DNA of 64,000 bases from an uncultured Geobacteraceae bacterium (GTDB lineage Bacteria; Desulfobacterota; Desulfuromonadia; Geobacterales; Pseudopelobacteraceae), in assembly GCA_903939115.1 (NCBI GenBank), contig CAJAFV010000056.1, forward strand, positions 106,396 to 170,395, given 5' to 3'. Shown in pieces: positions 26,807-37,249 of the stretch (position 1 is its first letter; each line of letters opens with the position of its first letter). Below the pieces are notes generated by a model. The model saw only the letters and a program-made list of their open reading frames with translations. It did no database searches and was not told the DNA's origin. The position numbers and the translations under genes are program-made.

Positions 26807-27721
26807 ATGAAGCCTGATATGAGTGTTAATCTTGCCGGAATCCCGCTTCGTAACCCGGTGATGACCGCCTCCGGTACGTTCGGTTATGGCGAAGAGTTTG
26901 CGGAATATGTTGATATGGCATCGATCGGCGCCTTTATAACCAAGGGTCTTTCGCTTAAAGCCCGGGCCGGTAATCCGACACCGCGCATTGTCGAGACTCC
27001 CGGCGGAATGCTGAACGCCATCGGCTTGCAGAATGTCGGTATCGATGCCTTCATCACCAAAAAAGTCCCGTATCTGCGCTCGGTCAATACTCCCGCAATC
27101 GCAAATTTTTTCGGTAATACCGTTGATGAGTATGCCGAAATGGCGCGGCGGTTGGATGAAATACCAGAAGTAGCAGGCCTTGAAGTTAATATCTCCTGCC
27201 CGAATGTTAAATTGGGGGGGATCGTATTCGGTACTGATCCAGATAGCGCCGCTTCGGTCGTGAGCGCCTGTCGGGCAGCGACGAAGAAGCCGCTGATCGT
27301 CAAGCTCTCACCCAACGTGACCGATGTGGTCGCCATGGCCCGGGCCTGTGAAGATGCCGGTGCGGATGCGTTATCACTGATCAATACCCTGATTGGTATG
27401 GCCATTGATCTGAACAGGCGCCGGCCTGTGCTGGCCAATATCACCGGCGGTTTTTCCGGACCGGCCATCAAGCCGATTGCCCTGCGCATGGTCTGGCAAG
27501 TGGCAAAGGCGGTCAAGGTGCCGATTATAGGGATCGGCGGAATTATGAACGCTGTTGATGCACTCGAATTCATGCTTGCCGGTGCGACCGCAGTTCAGGT
27601 CGGCACTGCCAGTTTTATCAATCCCGGGGCAGCTCAGAAGATTGCCGAGGATATGGAAGCGTGGTTGATTGCCAACGGTGTTGCCGACATCAAGAGCCTG
27701 ATCGGCGCGCTGGAAACCTGA
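26807..27721 (+). CDS. pyrD: Dihydroorotate dehydrogenase B, catalytic subunit
   Basis: The 304-aa FMN protein has the N-terminal [32 protein letters not shown], the catalytic loop around [18 protein letters not shown], and [19 protein letters not shown] with the phosphate-binding VQVGTA. Class 1B enzymes use a catalytic Cys, and the Cys in NISCPN fits. It works with the PyrK encoded 3 nt upstream. Confidence 0.95.
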   Translation: MKPDMSVNLAGIPLRNPVMTASGTFGYGEEFAEYVDMASIGAFITKGLSLKARAGNPTPRIVETPGGMLNAIGLQNVGIDAFITKKVPYLRSVNTPAIANFFGNTVDEYAEMARRLDEIPEVAGLEVNISCPNVKLGGIVFGTDPDSAASVVSACRAATKKPLIVKLSPNVTDVVAMARACEDAGADALSLINTLIGMAIDLNRRRPVLANITGGFSGPAIKPIALRMVWQVAKAVKVPIIGIGGIMNAVDALEFMLAGATAVQVGTASFINPGAAQKIAEDMEAWLIANGVADIKSLIGALET

Positions 27722-27725
27722 GGGG

Positions 27726-28397
27726 ATGGTTGAAATCTGGTTGGCATTTTCGGTCGGCCTTGCCGGCAGTGGCCATTGTCTCGGCATGTGTGGCGGGATA
27801 GTGACCGCACTGGCGTTATCACAGCGTGACTCTGACGCCGGTCGTCGTTTTCTTTTTAATGTTTTGTACCATGCCGGTCGCATCATCACCTACAGCCTGC
27901 TTGGACTTCTGTTTGGCCTGGTCGCCCGGGCCGGTTTAGTCGAGTCGCTGAAACCTGCGGTAAAATGGCTGTTTCTGGCCGCCAATCTTTTTGTTGCAGC
28001 AATCGGGCTCTTTACCGCTCTGGGTGTGCGTTCTCTCGGAATATCGGCGCTCGATGGTTCCGGGTCGTTGCTTTTGAGGCGGTTGCTGTCGCGCCTGACG
28101 GAGAGCAGGTCGGTACTGGCAGCCCTCCCGGCAGGTCTTCTGATGGGTTTTCTGCCGTGCGGTCTGGTGTACGGAGTGCTTATCTCAGCGGCGACGAGCG
28201 GCTCCGCATTAAAGGGAGGCGTCATGATGCTGGCTTTTGGGGGCGGTACGCTGCCGGTGCTTCTGGCCTACGGACAGGTGGCTTCGACACTGTCTGCTCT
28301 CGGGCGCGGGATCTTCCAGCGCTGGATGGGGGTGATCGTTGCCCTGCTTGGAATAGTTGGAGCCTGGAAGGCGCTGGTGGCATTAGGTTATGTATAG
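27726..28397 (+). CDS. Sulfite exporter TauE/SafE-family membrane protein
   Basis: The 223-aa protein has six to seven hydrophobic segments, an early GHCLGMCGGIVTAL motif with two Cys and a matching GFLPCGLVYGVL in the second half. This is the UreH/DsbD-like TauE/SafE pattern often linked to copper, nickel or thiol transport, and to cytochrome oxidase assembly. The substrate is unknown. It starts 4 nt after pyrD, so it is probably co-transcribed with pyrK-pyrD, perhaps only by chance. Confidence 0.8.
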   Translation: MVEIWLAFSVGLAGSGHCLGMCGGIVTALALSQRDSDAGRRFLFNVLYHAGRIITYSLLGLLFGLVARAGLVESLKPAVKWLFLAANLFVAAIGLFTALGVRSLGISALDGSGSLLLRRLLSRLTESRSVLAALPAGLLMGFLPCGLVYGVLISAATSGSALKGGVMMLAFGGGTLPVLLAYGQVASTLSALGRGIFQRWMGVIVALLGIVGAWKALVALGYV

Positions 28398-28472
28398 CGG
28401 TAAACCTGCCGGGGATGGCGATAGTCGGCTCTCTGCAGCACAAAATGAAATTTCACCACGAAGGTACCTGAC

Positions 28473-30821
28473 ATGAAAGAGCCACATCAATCACTCGGCC
28501 TGCGCACTCTTGAAGACATAAGTTCGATTATCCTGCATTCACATGATCTGCAGGATACTCTTGATAATATCGTTACCCTGGTCGCCAAGCGTATGGGGAG
28601 CGATGTCTGCTCGATTTACCTGCTGGAAAAAGATGGCGAAACGCTTACCTTGAAGGCCACCAAGGGTCTTTCCAAAACCTCCGTGAACCGTGTTTCCATG
28701 AAGGTCCATGAGGGCCTGAGCGGTCTTGCCGTTGAAACGCGCGAGATGGTTATGACCGACAATGCTCCGGCCCATCCGCGCTTCAAATATTTCAAGGAGG
28801 CAAAAGAAGAACGGTTCCTTTCGTTCCTCGGTTTGCCGTTGTTCGAACATAAGGCTCCGATCGGTGTCATTGTCGTACAGACCCGGGAAATCCGCCGCTT
28901 TAGCGATGATGAAATCAGCGTTCTGCGTACTATCACGTTTCAGATCGGCAGCATTGTCCACAACGCGCGACTGCTTGATTCTATCCAGCATAAGGAACAG
29001 GAGCGCGCCTGGTTTGAGCAGGAACTTGCCAAGATCAAGGGTGGTCCGGTCGATGAATCACCCGTACCCGGTGCCGGAAAAAAGAAGAAGGCAGCCGTTT
29101 CCCGGTCATTGAGCGGCATCGCCGTCTCGCCCGGCTTCAGCCGTGGGAAAATATACATTCTCGACCGCTTCAACGACAAAGTCATCAAGCTGGCAAAAGT
29201 AGGGACTCCGGCTGAAGAACAACACAAATTTGTCGAGGCTCTTGAAAAGGCTAAAATTCAGACCATTTACATGGAAAAACGGGTGAGTGAAACACTCTCA
29301 GCCGATGATGCCGCGATTTTTCACACTCACTTGATGATACTGGAAGATCGGAGCTTTTCAGCCAAGATCACCGATCTGATTGAACAGGGGATGGGTGCAA
29401 CCCGAGCGGTTCATGATGTTGTCCAGCATTATATTCAGGCGTTTTCGGCCATGGAGGATCCGTATCTGCGTGAACGTTCGGCGGATATGGAGGATATCGG
29501 GCGCCGGGTTATTGACGCGATAGAAGGGAACAATTCTGCTGAGGTGACGCTTAAAGAGAAGCGGGTACTTGTAGCGGATGAAATTTTCCCATCTAACCTT
29601 GCGATGCTCGATCTGAGCAAAATCCTCGGTATTATTACCGAAAAGGGTAACGCCTACTCGCATGCCGCCATCATGGCAAAATCGCTCGGGATTCCGGCGG
29701 TTCTCGGTGTGCCGGGCGTGATGGCAGCGGCTAACGTCAAGGACGAGATCATCGTAGACGGCACCTCGGGGCACATTTATCTGAACCCTAATGCTGCCAT
29801 CAAAAAAGAATATGTCCGCCTTGAACAGGAGTACGCCGGTCGTATGAAAGAGTTGGAGGGTCTGCGGGATCTGCCGGCGATTACGACCGATGGTGTTGCT
29901 GTTACACTGAGTGCCAATATCGGATTGATCTCAGATGTCAGAGTCGCAATTCTGCATGGCGCCGAAGGGGTGGGGCTCTATCGTACCGAGTTTCCGTATA
30001 TGGCTCGCTCGGCTTTTCCGAACCGTGAGGAGCAGGCCGTCGTTTATCGTAAAATTCTGGAGGGCTTTCCCGGCCAGACAGTTAACATCCGCACGCTTGA
30101 TATCGGCGGGGATAAAGGGCTTTCGTATTTTCCACATCCACAAGAAGATAATCCTTTTCTCGGCTGGCGGTCGATTCGTGTCTCGCTGGAGAGACAGGAT
30201 ATCTTCAGGGAACAGTTGGCCGGTATATTGCTGGCATCACATGCCGGTAACCCGACGATTATGTTTCCCCTCATCAGCAGTATTGACGAAATACGTCAGA
30301 TTCGTGAGATTCTGACAACGGTCAGAAACGAGCTGCTGCGTGAAGGGCATGACGTTCCCGGCTATATCCCGTTCGGAATCATGATTGAGGTGCCTGCCGC
30401 CGTGCAGATTATCGAATTTTTGATTCAGGAGGTCGATTATGTCAGTATCGGCACGAACGACCTGATTCAGTACACGCTGGCTGCCGACCGCAACAATGCC
30501 GGTGTCAGACAGTATTATGACCCGTATCATCCGGCGATTCTGCATTCGATTAAACGCGTTGCTGATGCCGCTAACAAAGCCGGCAAGAAAGCTTCCGTCT
30601 GTGGAGAAATGGCAGCCGATCCGTTATGTGCCCTGTTGTTAACCGGCATGGGAATTCGGGAATTCAGTCTCTCGGCCCCCAGTATACCGGTTGTAAAGCA
30701 GGCGCTTCGCTCGAACAGTTTTGACTCGTGCCGCCGACTGGCGCGAGCGGCGCTGGCATGCCGCAATAGTGCGGATATGGGGCGTTGTCTGGCCGCTGCG
30801 CGGAAAAAGATGATTTTGTAA
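28473..30821 (+). CDS. ptsP: Phosphoenolpyruvate-protein phosphotransferase PtsP (nitrogen PTS enzyme I)
   Basis: The 782-aa protein has an N-terminal GAF domain (about residues 15-165: MGSDVCSIYLLEKDG, LGLPLFEHKAPIGV). The EI domains follow: SGIAVSPGFSRGKIYI, the phospho-His loop GNAYSHAAIMAKSLGIPAVLGV (His near residue 397) and the PEP-binding barrel (GLYRTEFPYM, IGTNDLIQY, VCGEMA). It phosphorylates NPr from PEP and senses nitrogen or redox state through the GAF domain. No ptsO or ptsN gene lies nearby. It is followed by alr after 27 nt. Confidence 0.93.
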   Translation: MKEPHQSLGLRTLEDISSIILHSHDLQDTLDNIVTLVAKRMGSDVCSIYLLEKDGETLTLKATKGLSKTSVNRVSMKVHEGLSGLAVETREMVMTDNAPAHPRFKYFKEAKEERFLSFLGLPLFEHKAPIGVIVVQTREIRRFSDDEISVLRTITFQIGSIVHNARLLDSIQHKEQERAWFEQELAKIKGGPVDESPVPGAGKKKKAAVSRSLSGIAVSPGFSRGKIYILDRFNDKVIKLAKVGTPAEEQHKFVEALEKAKIQTIYMEKRVSETLSADDAAIFHTHLMILEDRSFSAKITDLIEQGMGATRAVHDVVQHYIQAFSAMEDPYLRERSADMEDIGRRVIDAIEGNNSAEVTLKEKRVLVADEIFPSNLAMLDLSKILGIITEKGNAYSHAAIMAKSLGIPAVLGVPGVMAAANVKDEIIVDGTSGHIYLNPNAAIKKEYVRLEQEYAGRMKELEGLRDLPAITTDGVAVTLSANIGLISDVRVAILHGAEGVGLYRTEFPYMARSAFPNREEQAVVYRKILEGFPGQTVNIRTLDIGGDKGLSYFPHPQEDNPFLGWRSIRVSLERQDIFREQLAGILLASHAGNPTIMFPLISSIDEIRQIREILTTVRNELLREGHDVPGYIPFGIMIEVPAAVQIIEFLIQEVDYVSIGTNDLIQYTLAADRNNAGVRQYYDPYHPAILHSIKRVADAANKAGKKASVCGEMAADPLCALLLTGMGIREFSLSAPSIPVVKQALRSNSFDSCRRLARAALACRNSADMGRCLAAARKKMIL

Positions 30822-30848
30822 CAGTATCTTATTCGAGGTGAACGAACT

Positions 30849-31988
30849 TTGTACGATGGTCGCCCTACATATGCTGAGATTGATCTTTCCGCACTGAAAC
30901 ATAACTATTCCTTGATCCGTTCAACGATTCCGCGAAAAACCGAGATTCTGGCGGTGGTAAAGGCTGATGCCTATGGACACGGCTTTATGGATATCAGCCG
31001 GGAGCTCGAAACTCTCGGAGTTAACGCCTTTGGCGTTGCTTTCCTGGCTGAAGGGATTCAGCTCCGGAAAAGCGGCAGCGATAAGCCGATCCTTCTCCTT
31101 GGTGGAATCTATCCCGGTCAGGAGCGAAAATGCATCGGATACAATCTTTCTACAGCGATATTTACTCTGGAACAGGCACAGGCGCTTAATCAGGCTGCCT
31201 CTTCAGGAAAACTCTTTCGCAGGGCGCAGGTACATCTTAAAATTGATACCGGAATGGGGCGATTGGGGATTCCCTACACGGATGTGCCCCGGTTTCTTGT
31301 TGAACTGAAAAAATTACAATATATTACCCTCGAAGGGGTGATATCCCATTTTGCCAGTGCAGATGAACTCGATGAACCGGGTCGCTGTTTCACTCGACTC
31401 CAAGCGGAACGCTTTGCCTGGGTGTTGGCCGAGATTCGGACGGCAGGTTTCAGCCCGCGCTACATTCATATCGCTAATAGTGCTGCGGCATTACTGCGTG
31501 ATATTCCCGGATGCAACCTGATCAGACCCGGAATAGCTATGTATGGTGCTCTCCCGTCAGATGATTTTCAGGGAAAGCTTGACTTGAAACCGGTCATGCG
31601 GCTTAAAAGTCAAATCGCGATGCTCAAGTGGGTTGAATCGGGAACTACAGTTAGTTACGCGCGCCGCTTTACTGCCAGTCAGCGCACGCTGATCGCCAGT
31701 GTGCCGGTCGGGTACGCCGATGGCTACCCGCGGGCGCTCACTAATCGGGGCGAAGTCTTGATCCGCGGTCAACGTGCCAGAGTCGCCGGAACCGTCTGTA
31801 TGGATTGGATCATGCTTGATGTCACCGGGGTTGATGGTGTTGCCGTCGGAGATACCATCACCCTGATGGGGCCTGATGGTGCAGGTGGCTGCATTCATGC
31901 TGAAGAGCTGGCCGCCTGGGCGGATACTATCCCCTATGCCATTTTCTGCGGCATCAGCAAGCGGGTGCCGCGAGTCTATCTCACATAA
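30849..31988 (+). CDS. alr: Alanine racemase
   Basis: The 379-aa PLP enzyme has the Lys loop [14 protein letters not shown] (K38), [31 protein letters not shown] and the catalytic Tyr in [17 protein letters not shown] and [13 protein letters not shown] are also typical. It makes D-alanine for peptidoglycan. The start is TTG 30849, 8 nt after GAGGTG, because no ATG or GTG lies between that ribosome site and the conserved [12 protein letters not shown]. Confidence 0.95.
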   Translation: MYDGRPTYAEIDLSALKHNYSLIRSTIPRKTEILAVVKADAYGHGFMDISRELETLGVNAFGVAFLAEGIQLRKSGSDKPILLLGGIYPGQERKCIGYNLSTAIFTLEQAQALNQAASSGKLFRRAQVHLKIDTGMGRLGIPYTDVPRFLVELKKLQYITLEGVISHFASADELDEPGRCFTRLQAERFAWVLAEIRTAGFSPRYIHIANSAAALLRDIPGCNLIRPGIAMYGALPSDDFQGKLDLKPVMRLKSQIAMLKWVESGTTVSYARRFTASQRTLIASVPVGYADGYPRALTNRGEVLIRGQRARVAGTVCMDWIMLDVTGVDGVAVGDTITLMGPDGAGGCIHAEELAAWADTIPYAIFCGISKRVPRVYLT

Positions 31989-32103
31989 CACGTCGATAGC
32001 TGTCGGGTTGGTCTGAACTTTCCGAAAACGTTTGGAATGTTTGCCCAAAGTGTGCTACAAGCAATCCCTTTTTCAGTCAATCAATCTCAGCAAGGAGTAG
32101 GGC

Positions 32104-33660
32104 ATGGCAAAAATTACCAGGGCGCTTATCAGTGTCTCTGACAAGAGCGGCATTATTGAATTTTCTAAGCAGTTGGCAGGGTATGGCGTTGAGCTGCTCT
32201 CTACCGGAGGAACCGCCAAATTGTTGCGGGAAGCCGGCTTGACCGTTAAGGATGTTTCCGAGTTCACCGGTTTTCCGGAAATGCTTGATGGTCGGGTTAA
32301 AACGTTGCACCCAAAGGTACATGGCGGCCTGTTGGGAATGCGCTCGAATCCGGAACATGTCGCCAAGATGAAGGAACATGGTATTGAGAACATCGACATG
32401 GTGGTTGTTAATCTCTACCCCTTTGAGGCGACAACCGCCAAGGAAGGGTGTCACCTTGAAGATGCCATTGAAAATATAGATATCGGCGGTCCGACCATGC
32501 TCCGTTCGGCAGCCAAGAATTATCCGGATGTAACCGTATTAGTTGACAGTGCCGATTATCTTCTGGTGCTTGAAGAGATGAAAGCATCTGCCGGCGAGGT
32601 CTCAGCGACGACTAACTTCGCCCTTGCGGTAAAGGTGTTTCAGCACACAGCGGCCTATGACGGTGCGATATCAAATTATCTGGGATCGCGGTTGAGTGGT
32701 ACGGTGCAGGAATTCCCCCCGACATTTACGCTGCAGGTAAAAAAAGCCCAGGACCTCCGCTATGGCGAAAATCCTCACCAGTCAGCGGCTTTTTATATCG
32801 AGAAGCAGATATCGGAGCCATGCGTTTCCAATGCCGTACAGCTACAGGGTAAAGAGCTCTCCTTTAATAATATCATCGACCTTGACGCTGCAATTGAAAC
32901 CGTCAAGGAATTCGAACAGAGTGCAGCGGTCATCATCAAACATACCAACCCGTGCGGTGTTGCCCTTGCCGATTCAACACTGACCGCTTATCTCAAAGCG
33001 CGTGAATGCGATCCGGTCTCCGCTTTCGGCGGCATTGTCGGCTTCAATCGCACTGTTGATGCAGAAACGGCAAAAGAGCTCACCTCAACATTTTTAGAAG
33101 CGGTCATCGCTCCCGGATACAGCGATGAAGCTCTGGCTATATTTACCGCGAAGAAGAATGTCCGGGTCATGCAGGTGCCGCTTCTTGACAGCTATATAGC
33201 CGGAGGATTCGATCTTAAGCGAGTAACCGGCGGCCTGCTGCTGCAAGGCCGTGACCTGAGAATGGTCAATGCTCTTGATTGCCGGGTGGTCACCGAGCGT
33301 AAGCCGACGGCGTCAGAATACGAAGCGCTTGATTTTGCCTGGCGTGTCTGCAAACACGTCAAATCCAATGCCATTGTGTTCAGTAACCGTGATCAGACGG
33401 TCGGTATCGGTGCCGGTCAGATGTCTCGCGTCGATTCGTCAAAAATTGCTGTCCAGAAGGCGCTGCTTCCGATCCGGGGAACGGTGCTCGCTTCGGACGC
33501 CTTCTTCCCGTTCCGTGATGGCGTTGATGCCGCAGCCGAAGCCGGTGTAACCGCCATCATTCAGACCGGCGGCAGCGTTCGCGATGAAGAAGTTATCAAG
33601 GCCGCCAACGAACATGGCATAGCAATGATCTTCACCACCATGCGGCATTTCAGGCATTGA
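32104..33660 (+). CDS. purH: Bifunctional AICAR transformylase/IMP cyclohydrolase
   Basis: The 518-aa protein has the cyclohydrolase N-domain ([55 protein letters not shown]) and the transformylase C-domain ([38 protein letters not shown]). It catalyses the last two steps of IMP synthesis. It heads a purH-purD-purE group. Confidence 0.97.
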   Translation: MAKITRALISVSDKSGIIEFSKQLAGYGVELLSTGGTAKLLREAGLTVKDVSEFTGFPEMLDGRVKTLHPKVHGGLLGMRSNPEHVAKMKEHGIENIDMVVVNLYPFEATTAKEGCHLEDAIENIDIGGPTMLRSAAKNYPDVTVLVDSADYLLVLEEMKASAGEVSATTNFALAVKVFQHTAAYDGAISNYLGSRLSGTVQEFPPTFTLQVKKAQDLRYGENPHQSAAFYIEKQISEPCVSNAVQLQGKELSFNNIIDLDAAIETVKEFEQSAAVIIKHTNPCGVALADSTLTAYLKARECDPVSAFGGIVGFNRTVDAETAKELTSTFLEAVIAPGYSDEALAIFTAKKNVRVMQVPLLDSYIAGGFDLKRVTGGLLLQGRDLRMVNALDCRVVTERKPTASEYEALDFAWRVCKHVKSNAIVFSNRDQTVGIGAGQMSRVDSSKIAVQKALLPIRGTVLASDAFFPFRDGVDAAAEAGVTAIIQTGGSVRDEEVIKAANEHGIAMIFTTMRHFRH

Positions 33661-33711
33661 AATGCAGAACGAGGGAAGAGGGATGAGGGAAAAAACAGAG
33701 GTGAATCCACT

Positions 33712-34986
33712 ATGAAAATACTTGTAATAGGCGGCGGTGGCCGCGAACATGCACTCGTCTGGAAAATTGCCCAGTCGCCGCTCGTAAAAAAGCTGTACTG
33801 TGCCCCGGGTAACCCGGGAACAGCCGCGCTTGCCGAGAATATTCCTCTTGCCGTTGATCAACTGGATAAACTGCTGGCGTTTGCCTACGAAAACAGCATT
33901 GACCTCACCGTTGTCGGTCCAGAACAGCCGTTGTCGCTCGGTATTGTCGACCTGTTCGAGTCGCACGGGCTAAAGGTGTTCGGCCCGTCGCAGAAAGCTG
34001 CGTTTATTGAGGGAAGCAAAGCCTTTTCAAAAGACCTGATGCAGAAATACCATGTGCCGACTGCCGCCTACGGCGTGTTTACCGATCAGGCCGAGGCCGA
34101 AGCGTTTATCAACAGTACCGGAGCGCCTATTGTCGTCAAGGCGGACGGTCTGGCGGCGGGTAAAGGTGTCATAATTGCCCGGACGTGTGACGAAGCAATT
34201 TCTGCTGTTCGTGACATGCTGAGTGGCAACGCATTTGGGGCTGCCGGTTCGAGGGTTGTCATCGAGGAATTTCTGACCGGTGAAGAGGCTTCCTTTCTGG
34301 TCATTACCGATGGAAAAAACGTCATTCCACTTGCCAGTGCTCAGGATCACAAGGCAATCTTTGATAATGACCTCGGACCAAACACCGGCGGGATGGGCGC
34401 GTATTCGCCGGCACCGGTAGTTTCTCCCGCTATTCATGAAAAAGCCATGCTGCAGGTTATCCGTCCGACTATTGATGGCATGGCTGCTGAAGGACGACCG
34501 TATCGTGGGGTGCTGTATGCCGGTTTAATGGTAAAGGACGGCGAAGTTAAGACCCTGGAGTTTAATGCCCGTTTTGGAGATCCTGAGTGTCAACCACTCT
34601 TGATGCGGATGAAATCAGACATCGTGCCGGTTCTGCTCGCAGTTGCCAACGGTGATCTGGGGAGCAGTGCCATTGAATGGCACGACAAGACTGCTGTCTG
34701 CGTTGTCATGGCTTCAGAGGGGTATCCGGGAGATTACCGGAAAGGTGATCTGATTGCGGGCCTGGACCAGGCGGCAGAGGTAAAGGATTTATACGTTTTT
34801 CATGCCGGTACCGCACTGAAAGATGGTGCCTGTGTCACAAACGGCGGTCGGGTCCTGGGCGTTACCGCACTCGGAGCTACCGTTAAGGAAGCTATCGCCG
34901 CCGCCTATCAAGGTGTCTCACGAATTAGCTGGCCGGGTGTACAGTCCCGGACCGATATCGGTAAAAAAGCGCTTGAGCGTCTATAA
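33712..34986 (+). CDS. purD: Phosphoribosylamine-glycine ligase (GAR synthetase)
   Basis: The 424-aa ATP-grasp enzyme starts MKILVIGGGGREHAL and shows APGNPGTA, VVGPEQPLSLGI, PIVVKADGLAAGKGV, NTGGMGAYSPAPV and the metal site NARFGDPECQPLL. It makes glycinamide ribonucleotide, the second step of purine synthesis. It lies 51 nt after purH. Confidence 0.97.
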   Translation: MKILVIGGGGREHALVWKIAQSPLVKKLYCAPGNPGTAALAENIPLAVDQLDKLLAFAYENSIDLTVVGPEQPLSLGIVDLFESHGLKVFGPSQKAAFIEGSKAFSKDLMQKYHVPTAAYGVFTDQAEAEAFINSTGAPIVVKADGLAAGKGVIIARTCDEAISAVRDMLSGNAFGAAGSRVVIEEFLTGEEASFLVITDGKNVIPLASAQDHKAIFDNDLGPNTGGMGAYSPAPVVSPAIHEKAMLQVIRPTIDGMAAEGRPYRGVLYAGLMVKDGEVKTLEFNARFGDPECQPLLMRMKSDIVPVLLAVANGDLGSSAIEWHDKTAVCVVMASEGYPGDYRKGDLIAGLDQAAEVKDLYVFHAGTALKDGACVTNGGRVLGVTALGATVKEAIAAAYQGVSRISWPGVQSRTDIGKKALERL

Positions 34987-35018
34987 AATGCTGCTGAGAA
35001 AAAGCTTGAGGTGAAAGA

Positions 35019-35519
35019 ATGAAAATTGCCCCGCGTGTACTACTGATGATGGGAAGTGATACCGATCTGCCGATTATGCAGGAAGCTGCTGATATACTGA
35101 AAAAGTTTGCTGTACCCTATGAAATGCGGATAGCCTCCGCGCACCGTTCACCGGCACGTGCCATGGCTCTCGCATCGGCAGCTGCCGGCAGAGGGGTTCA
35201 GGTGGTCATAGCCGGTGCCGGGATGGCGGCACATCTGGCGGGAGTCGTTGCGTCACATACAATTTTGCCGGTTATTGGCGTGCCGATGCCAGGCGGGGCT
35301 CTGAATGGAGTCGATGCCCTCTACGCAACAGTTCAGATGCCGGGAGGTATTCCGGTGGCAACGATGGCGATTGGTAAAGCAGGGGCAAAAAATGCCGGTC
35401 TGTTTGCAATACAGATTATGGCGCTTTCAGATCCTTCCTTTGCAGAATTACTTTTGCGCTATAGAGTGGAGATGGACAAGGAGTTGGAACAGAGGGATGC
35501 AGACCTGCAGGCCCTGTAA
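35019..35519 (+). CDS. purE: N5-carboxyaminoimidazole ribonucleotide mutase
   Basis: The 166-aa protein has MGSDTDLPIMQEAADIL, ASAHRSPARAM, AGAGMAAHLAGVVA and GVPMPGGALNGVDALYA, the full class I PurE signature including the catalytic His. It converts N5-CAIR to CAIR. No purK is adjacent. GAGGTGAAAGA precedes the ATG. Confidence 0.96.
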   Translation: MKIAPRVLLMMGSDTDLPIMQEAADILKKFAVPYEMRIASAHRSPARAMALASAAAGRGVQVVIAGAGMAAHLAGVVASHTILPVIGVPMPGGALNGVDALYATVQMPGGIPVATMAIGKAGAKNAGLFAIQIMALSDPSFAELLLRYRVEMDKELEQRDADLQAL

Positions 35520-35565
35520 GATGTAACCGTTTTTTTGTAAATTTGTAAATCAGAATAAAATGTGG

Positions 35566-35595
35566 TTGACTTTATTGCACGGGACATGATAGATA
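35566..35595 (+). promoter_or_regulatory. Promoter of the tRNA-Asn gene
   Basis: TTGACT (35566-35571) and TAGATA (35590-35595) are 18 nt apart, about 25 nt upstream of the tRNA 5' end. No other gene in this direction needs it. Confidence 0.55.
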
Positions 35596-35620
35596 ACGGT
35601 TCGCTTTTGTTGGTCCCTAT

Positions 35621-35696
35621 TCCCCTTTAGCTCAGTTGGTAGAGCAGGTGACTGTTAATCACCTTGTCCGTGGTTCGAGTCCGCGAAGGGGAGCCA
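35621..35696 (+). tRNA. tRNA-Asn (anticodon GTT)
   Basis: The 76-nt cloverleaf has a 7-bp acceptor stem (TCCCCTT with AAGGGGA), a D arm AGCTCAGTTGGTAGAGC, an anticodon stem GGTGA/TCACC around CTGTTAA with GTT at 35654-35656, and a T arm containing GGTTCGAGTCC. G is the discriminator and CCA is encoded (35694-35696). Confidence 0.97.
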
Positions 35697-35705
35697 AAAA
35701 ATTCA

Positions 35706-35740
35706 AGCACTTACAAGTTTTCTTGTAGGTGCTTTTTTTT
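35706..35740 (+). terminator. Terminator after tRNA-Asn
   Basis: A 12-nt-per-arm stem (35706-35717 with 35722-35733, including one G-T pair) has a tttt loop and runs into a T tract. Confidence 0.9.
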
Positions 35741-35839
35741 GTTGAGTTAATCGTGGTACTTTCGTGGTACTTTTATTCTTCGCTACTCTCTATGAATAAA
35801 GGCCGCTCTCTGAATATTATCAAGAGTGGCCCCCTGCCC

Positions 35840-35943
35840 TTACAGCAACCCCCTCTCCGTAAAAGAAAGGTAAGTACCGTCCCCAACAATGATATGATCA
35901 AGCAATTTGATCCCCATCATCTCCCCGGCTTCGCTCAAGCAAG
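35840..35943 (-). pseudogene. radC: radC 3' remnant
   Basis: The minus-strand frame ending at TAA (35840-35842) encodes LSEAGEMMGIKLLDHIIVGDG then TYLSFTERGLL, the C-terminal end of a RadC/JAB-domain protein. The family signature ends there, but everything before about 35943, including the metal-binding His-x-His region, is missing. Just upstream (35944-36006) are short AT/GC mosaic motifs such as GGTGGTCAGCTTTC that look like an insertion-sequence end; I could not prove this. The rest of 35741-36293 holds no gene. Confidence 0.7.
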
Positions 35944-36221
35944 GTGTTTTTACCCAAAAGCTCCAGGTGACCTCCCAAATCCATGTCGGTGGTCAGCTTT
36001 CAAGGTAGGTATAAAAGACACATACACTCTTACTTTTATACAAAAAACAGTAACATGCTGAAATATAAAAATATTTTGTTATATCACAAGTGATTAGTAT
36101 TATTTTCTCATACAGTCATGGGCTCGTATTGTGACAGTCATTGTCTTCGGTGGCTACATTGCCAATAAATAATACTCATAATAACAGATGTTTACATTTT
36201 ACTGTGTTCTTAAGCACAAAC

Positions 36222-36237
36222 TTGGCACTATCTGTGT
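36222..36237 (+). promoter_or_regulatory. Weak sigma-54-like promoter
   Basis: TTGGCAC followed by TATCTGTGTA keeps the -24 GG and a near -12 element (GT instead of GC) with correct spacing, about 57 nt before the start at 36294. One key base is wrong, so it is only a candidate. Confidence 0.25.
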
Positions 36238-36293
36238 AATAAACAATTACAAATGCAATTTAATTCAACAACAATCGAAAAAGGGAGGATGTC

Positions 36294-36524
36294 ATGAGAG
36301 CACTTATTATTACAATCGCAGGAATCATAGCCCCAGCATCAGCAATGGCAGCAACTGGTATGCGTGAAGACAACAGTGGGATTTTTGTTTGGGTGTTCCT
36401 TGGTTTTTGTGCGCTGATAGTTGTAGCACAGGTTATTCCGGCAGTATTGATGGCAACTGGAATGGTAAAAGGGATTGTATCAGTTGTTAATAATGAAACT
36501 GTTGAAGTCGCTGCTAAAAACTAG
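36294..36524 (+). CDS. Small secreted or inner-membrane hypothetical protein
   Basis: The 76-aa protein has a good ribosome site (GGGAGGATGTC) and a signal-peptide-like start (MRALIITIAGIIAPASAMAA). After a short polar stretch comes one hydrophobic helix (FVWVFLGFCALIVVAQVIPA). I do not recognise the family. A role as a small membrane stress protein would be a guess. A long hairpin follows at 36559-36586. Confidence 0.7.
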   Translation: MRALIITIAGIIAPASAMAATGMREDNSGIFVWVFLGFCALIVVAQVIPAVLMATGMVKGIVSVVNNETVEVAAKN

Positions 36525-36558
36525 CACAGGGGGGAATACATAGAGATAGAGGCAATAT

Positions 36559-36586
36559 GAGAGGCCACCTGATGAGGTGGCCTCTC
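36559..36586 (+). terminator. Strong hairpin, possible terminator
   Basis: A perfect 12-bp stem (GAGAGGCCACCT/AGGTGGCCTCTC) with a gatg loop lies 34 nt after the stop at 36524. There is no T tract on either strand, so it may be an RNA-stability hairpin. Confidence 0.5.
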
Positions 36587-36641
36587 TACGTAGGTATTCA
36601 TTATTTTCGGAATAATATATCGACATGTCATCCAACTCGGA

Positions 36642-36665
36642 TATGTACCACACGCTTTGGAGGTA
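36642..36665. repeat. 24-nt dispersed motif, copy 1
   Basis: TATGTACCACACGCTTTGG followed by AGGTA. 22 of 24 positions match copy 2 at 39962-39985. Both copies lie just beyond the 3' end of a minus-strand periplasmic-protein gene. Confidence 0.6.
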
Positions 36666-36691
36666 ATGTGCCGTCCACTATCTGCAGCCTG

Positions 36692-37249
36692 CTACTTATT
36701 CCCGTGACTATGTCCGTGCTCACCTCCGCCGTGATCGCCTTGGTCATTATCTCTTTGGTCGTCTTTATTCTTTTTGTCGTGTCCGTACGCATTCCCTCGC
36801 GGCTGATGGAAATCGCCCCGGTACTCTTTTTCGCTCTTATATCGGCTCAACTCTGCATCGCGGTGGTTGCGGTACTCGTTATAGCTGTGTCGTCGCATAA
36901 GAGGTGGAAGCCTTTCTACAGGAGTGTATCGCCATGGCGCTCCATAATGTTCCGCCTGATACCAGTGTCCGTCACGGAAATGGAAATACATGCGATTGAC
37001 GTATACCAGGTCAAATGATATTCCGGACGCAACGTAATACCCGAGTTCTGGGACATAAACGAAAGGTGGCGGTTGCGGCGGCAGCATAACAGTTTGAGGA
37101 GGTGGTGGTGGCACCGGCACTTGTGTTGTCGGTATGCCGATGTCAACATTGACGTTCCAGTTTACTCCGGCCTGAGAAAGGGAAGCGGCGCTAAACGATA
37201 GTAATACAGCTATGGCTAGGCAGGATGCTTGTTTACGTATGATTTTCAT
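36692..37249 (-). CDS. Hypothetical periplasmic protein, Pro-rich N-terminus and His/Asp-rich C-terminus
   Basis: The 185-aa precursor has a signal peptide (LAIAVLLSFSAASLSQAG), a polyproline segment (VPVPPPPPQTVMLPPQPPP) and a compact central part rich in Tyr/Trp (VPELGYYVASGISFDLVY, YFHFRDGHWYQ, GAPWRYTPVERLPP). A low-complexity tail rich in His, Asp, Gly and Lys (DNDQGDHGGGEHGHSHG) could bind metal. The central pattern recurs in secreted proteins of Geobacter-like bacteria, but I know of no assigned function. AAAGGAG precedes the ATG. Confidence 0.75.
   Translation of the reverse strand: MKIIRKQASCLAIAVLLSFSAASLSQAGVNWNVNVDIGIPTTQVPVPPPPPQTVMLPPQPPPFVYVPELGYYVASGISFDLVYVNRMYFHFRDGHWYQAEHYGAPWRYTPVERLPPLMRRHSYNEYRNHRDAELSRYKSEKEYRGDFHQPRGNAYGHDKKNKDDQRDNDQGDHGGGEHGHSHGNK

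Noticed and set aside
35729..36061. Plus-strand frame of about 110 codons after the tRNA terminator
   Set aside because: Its sequence is the complement of the radC remnant and IS-like fragments; no ribosome site and low-complexity composition.
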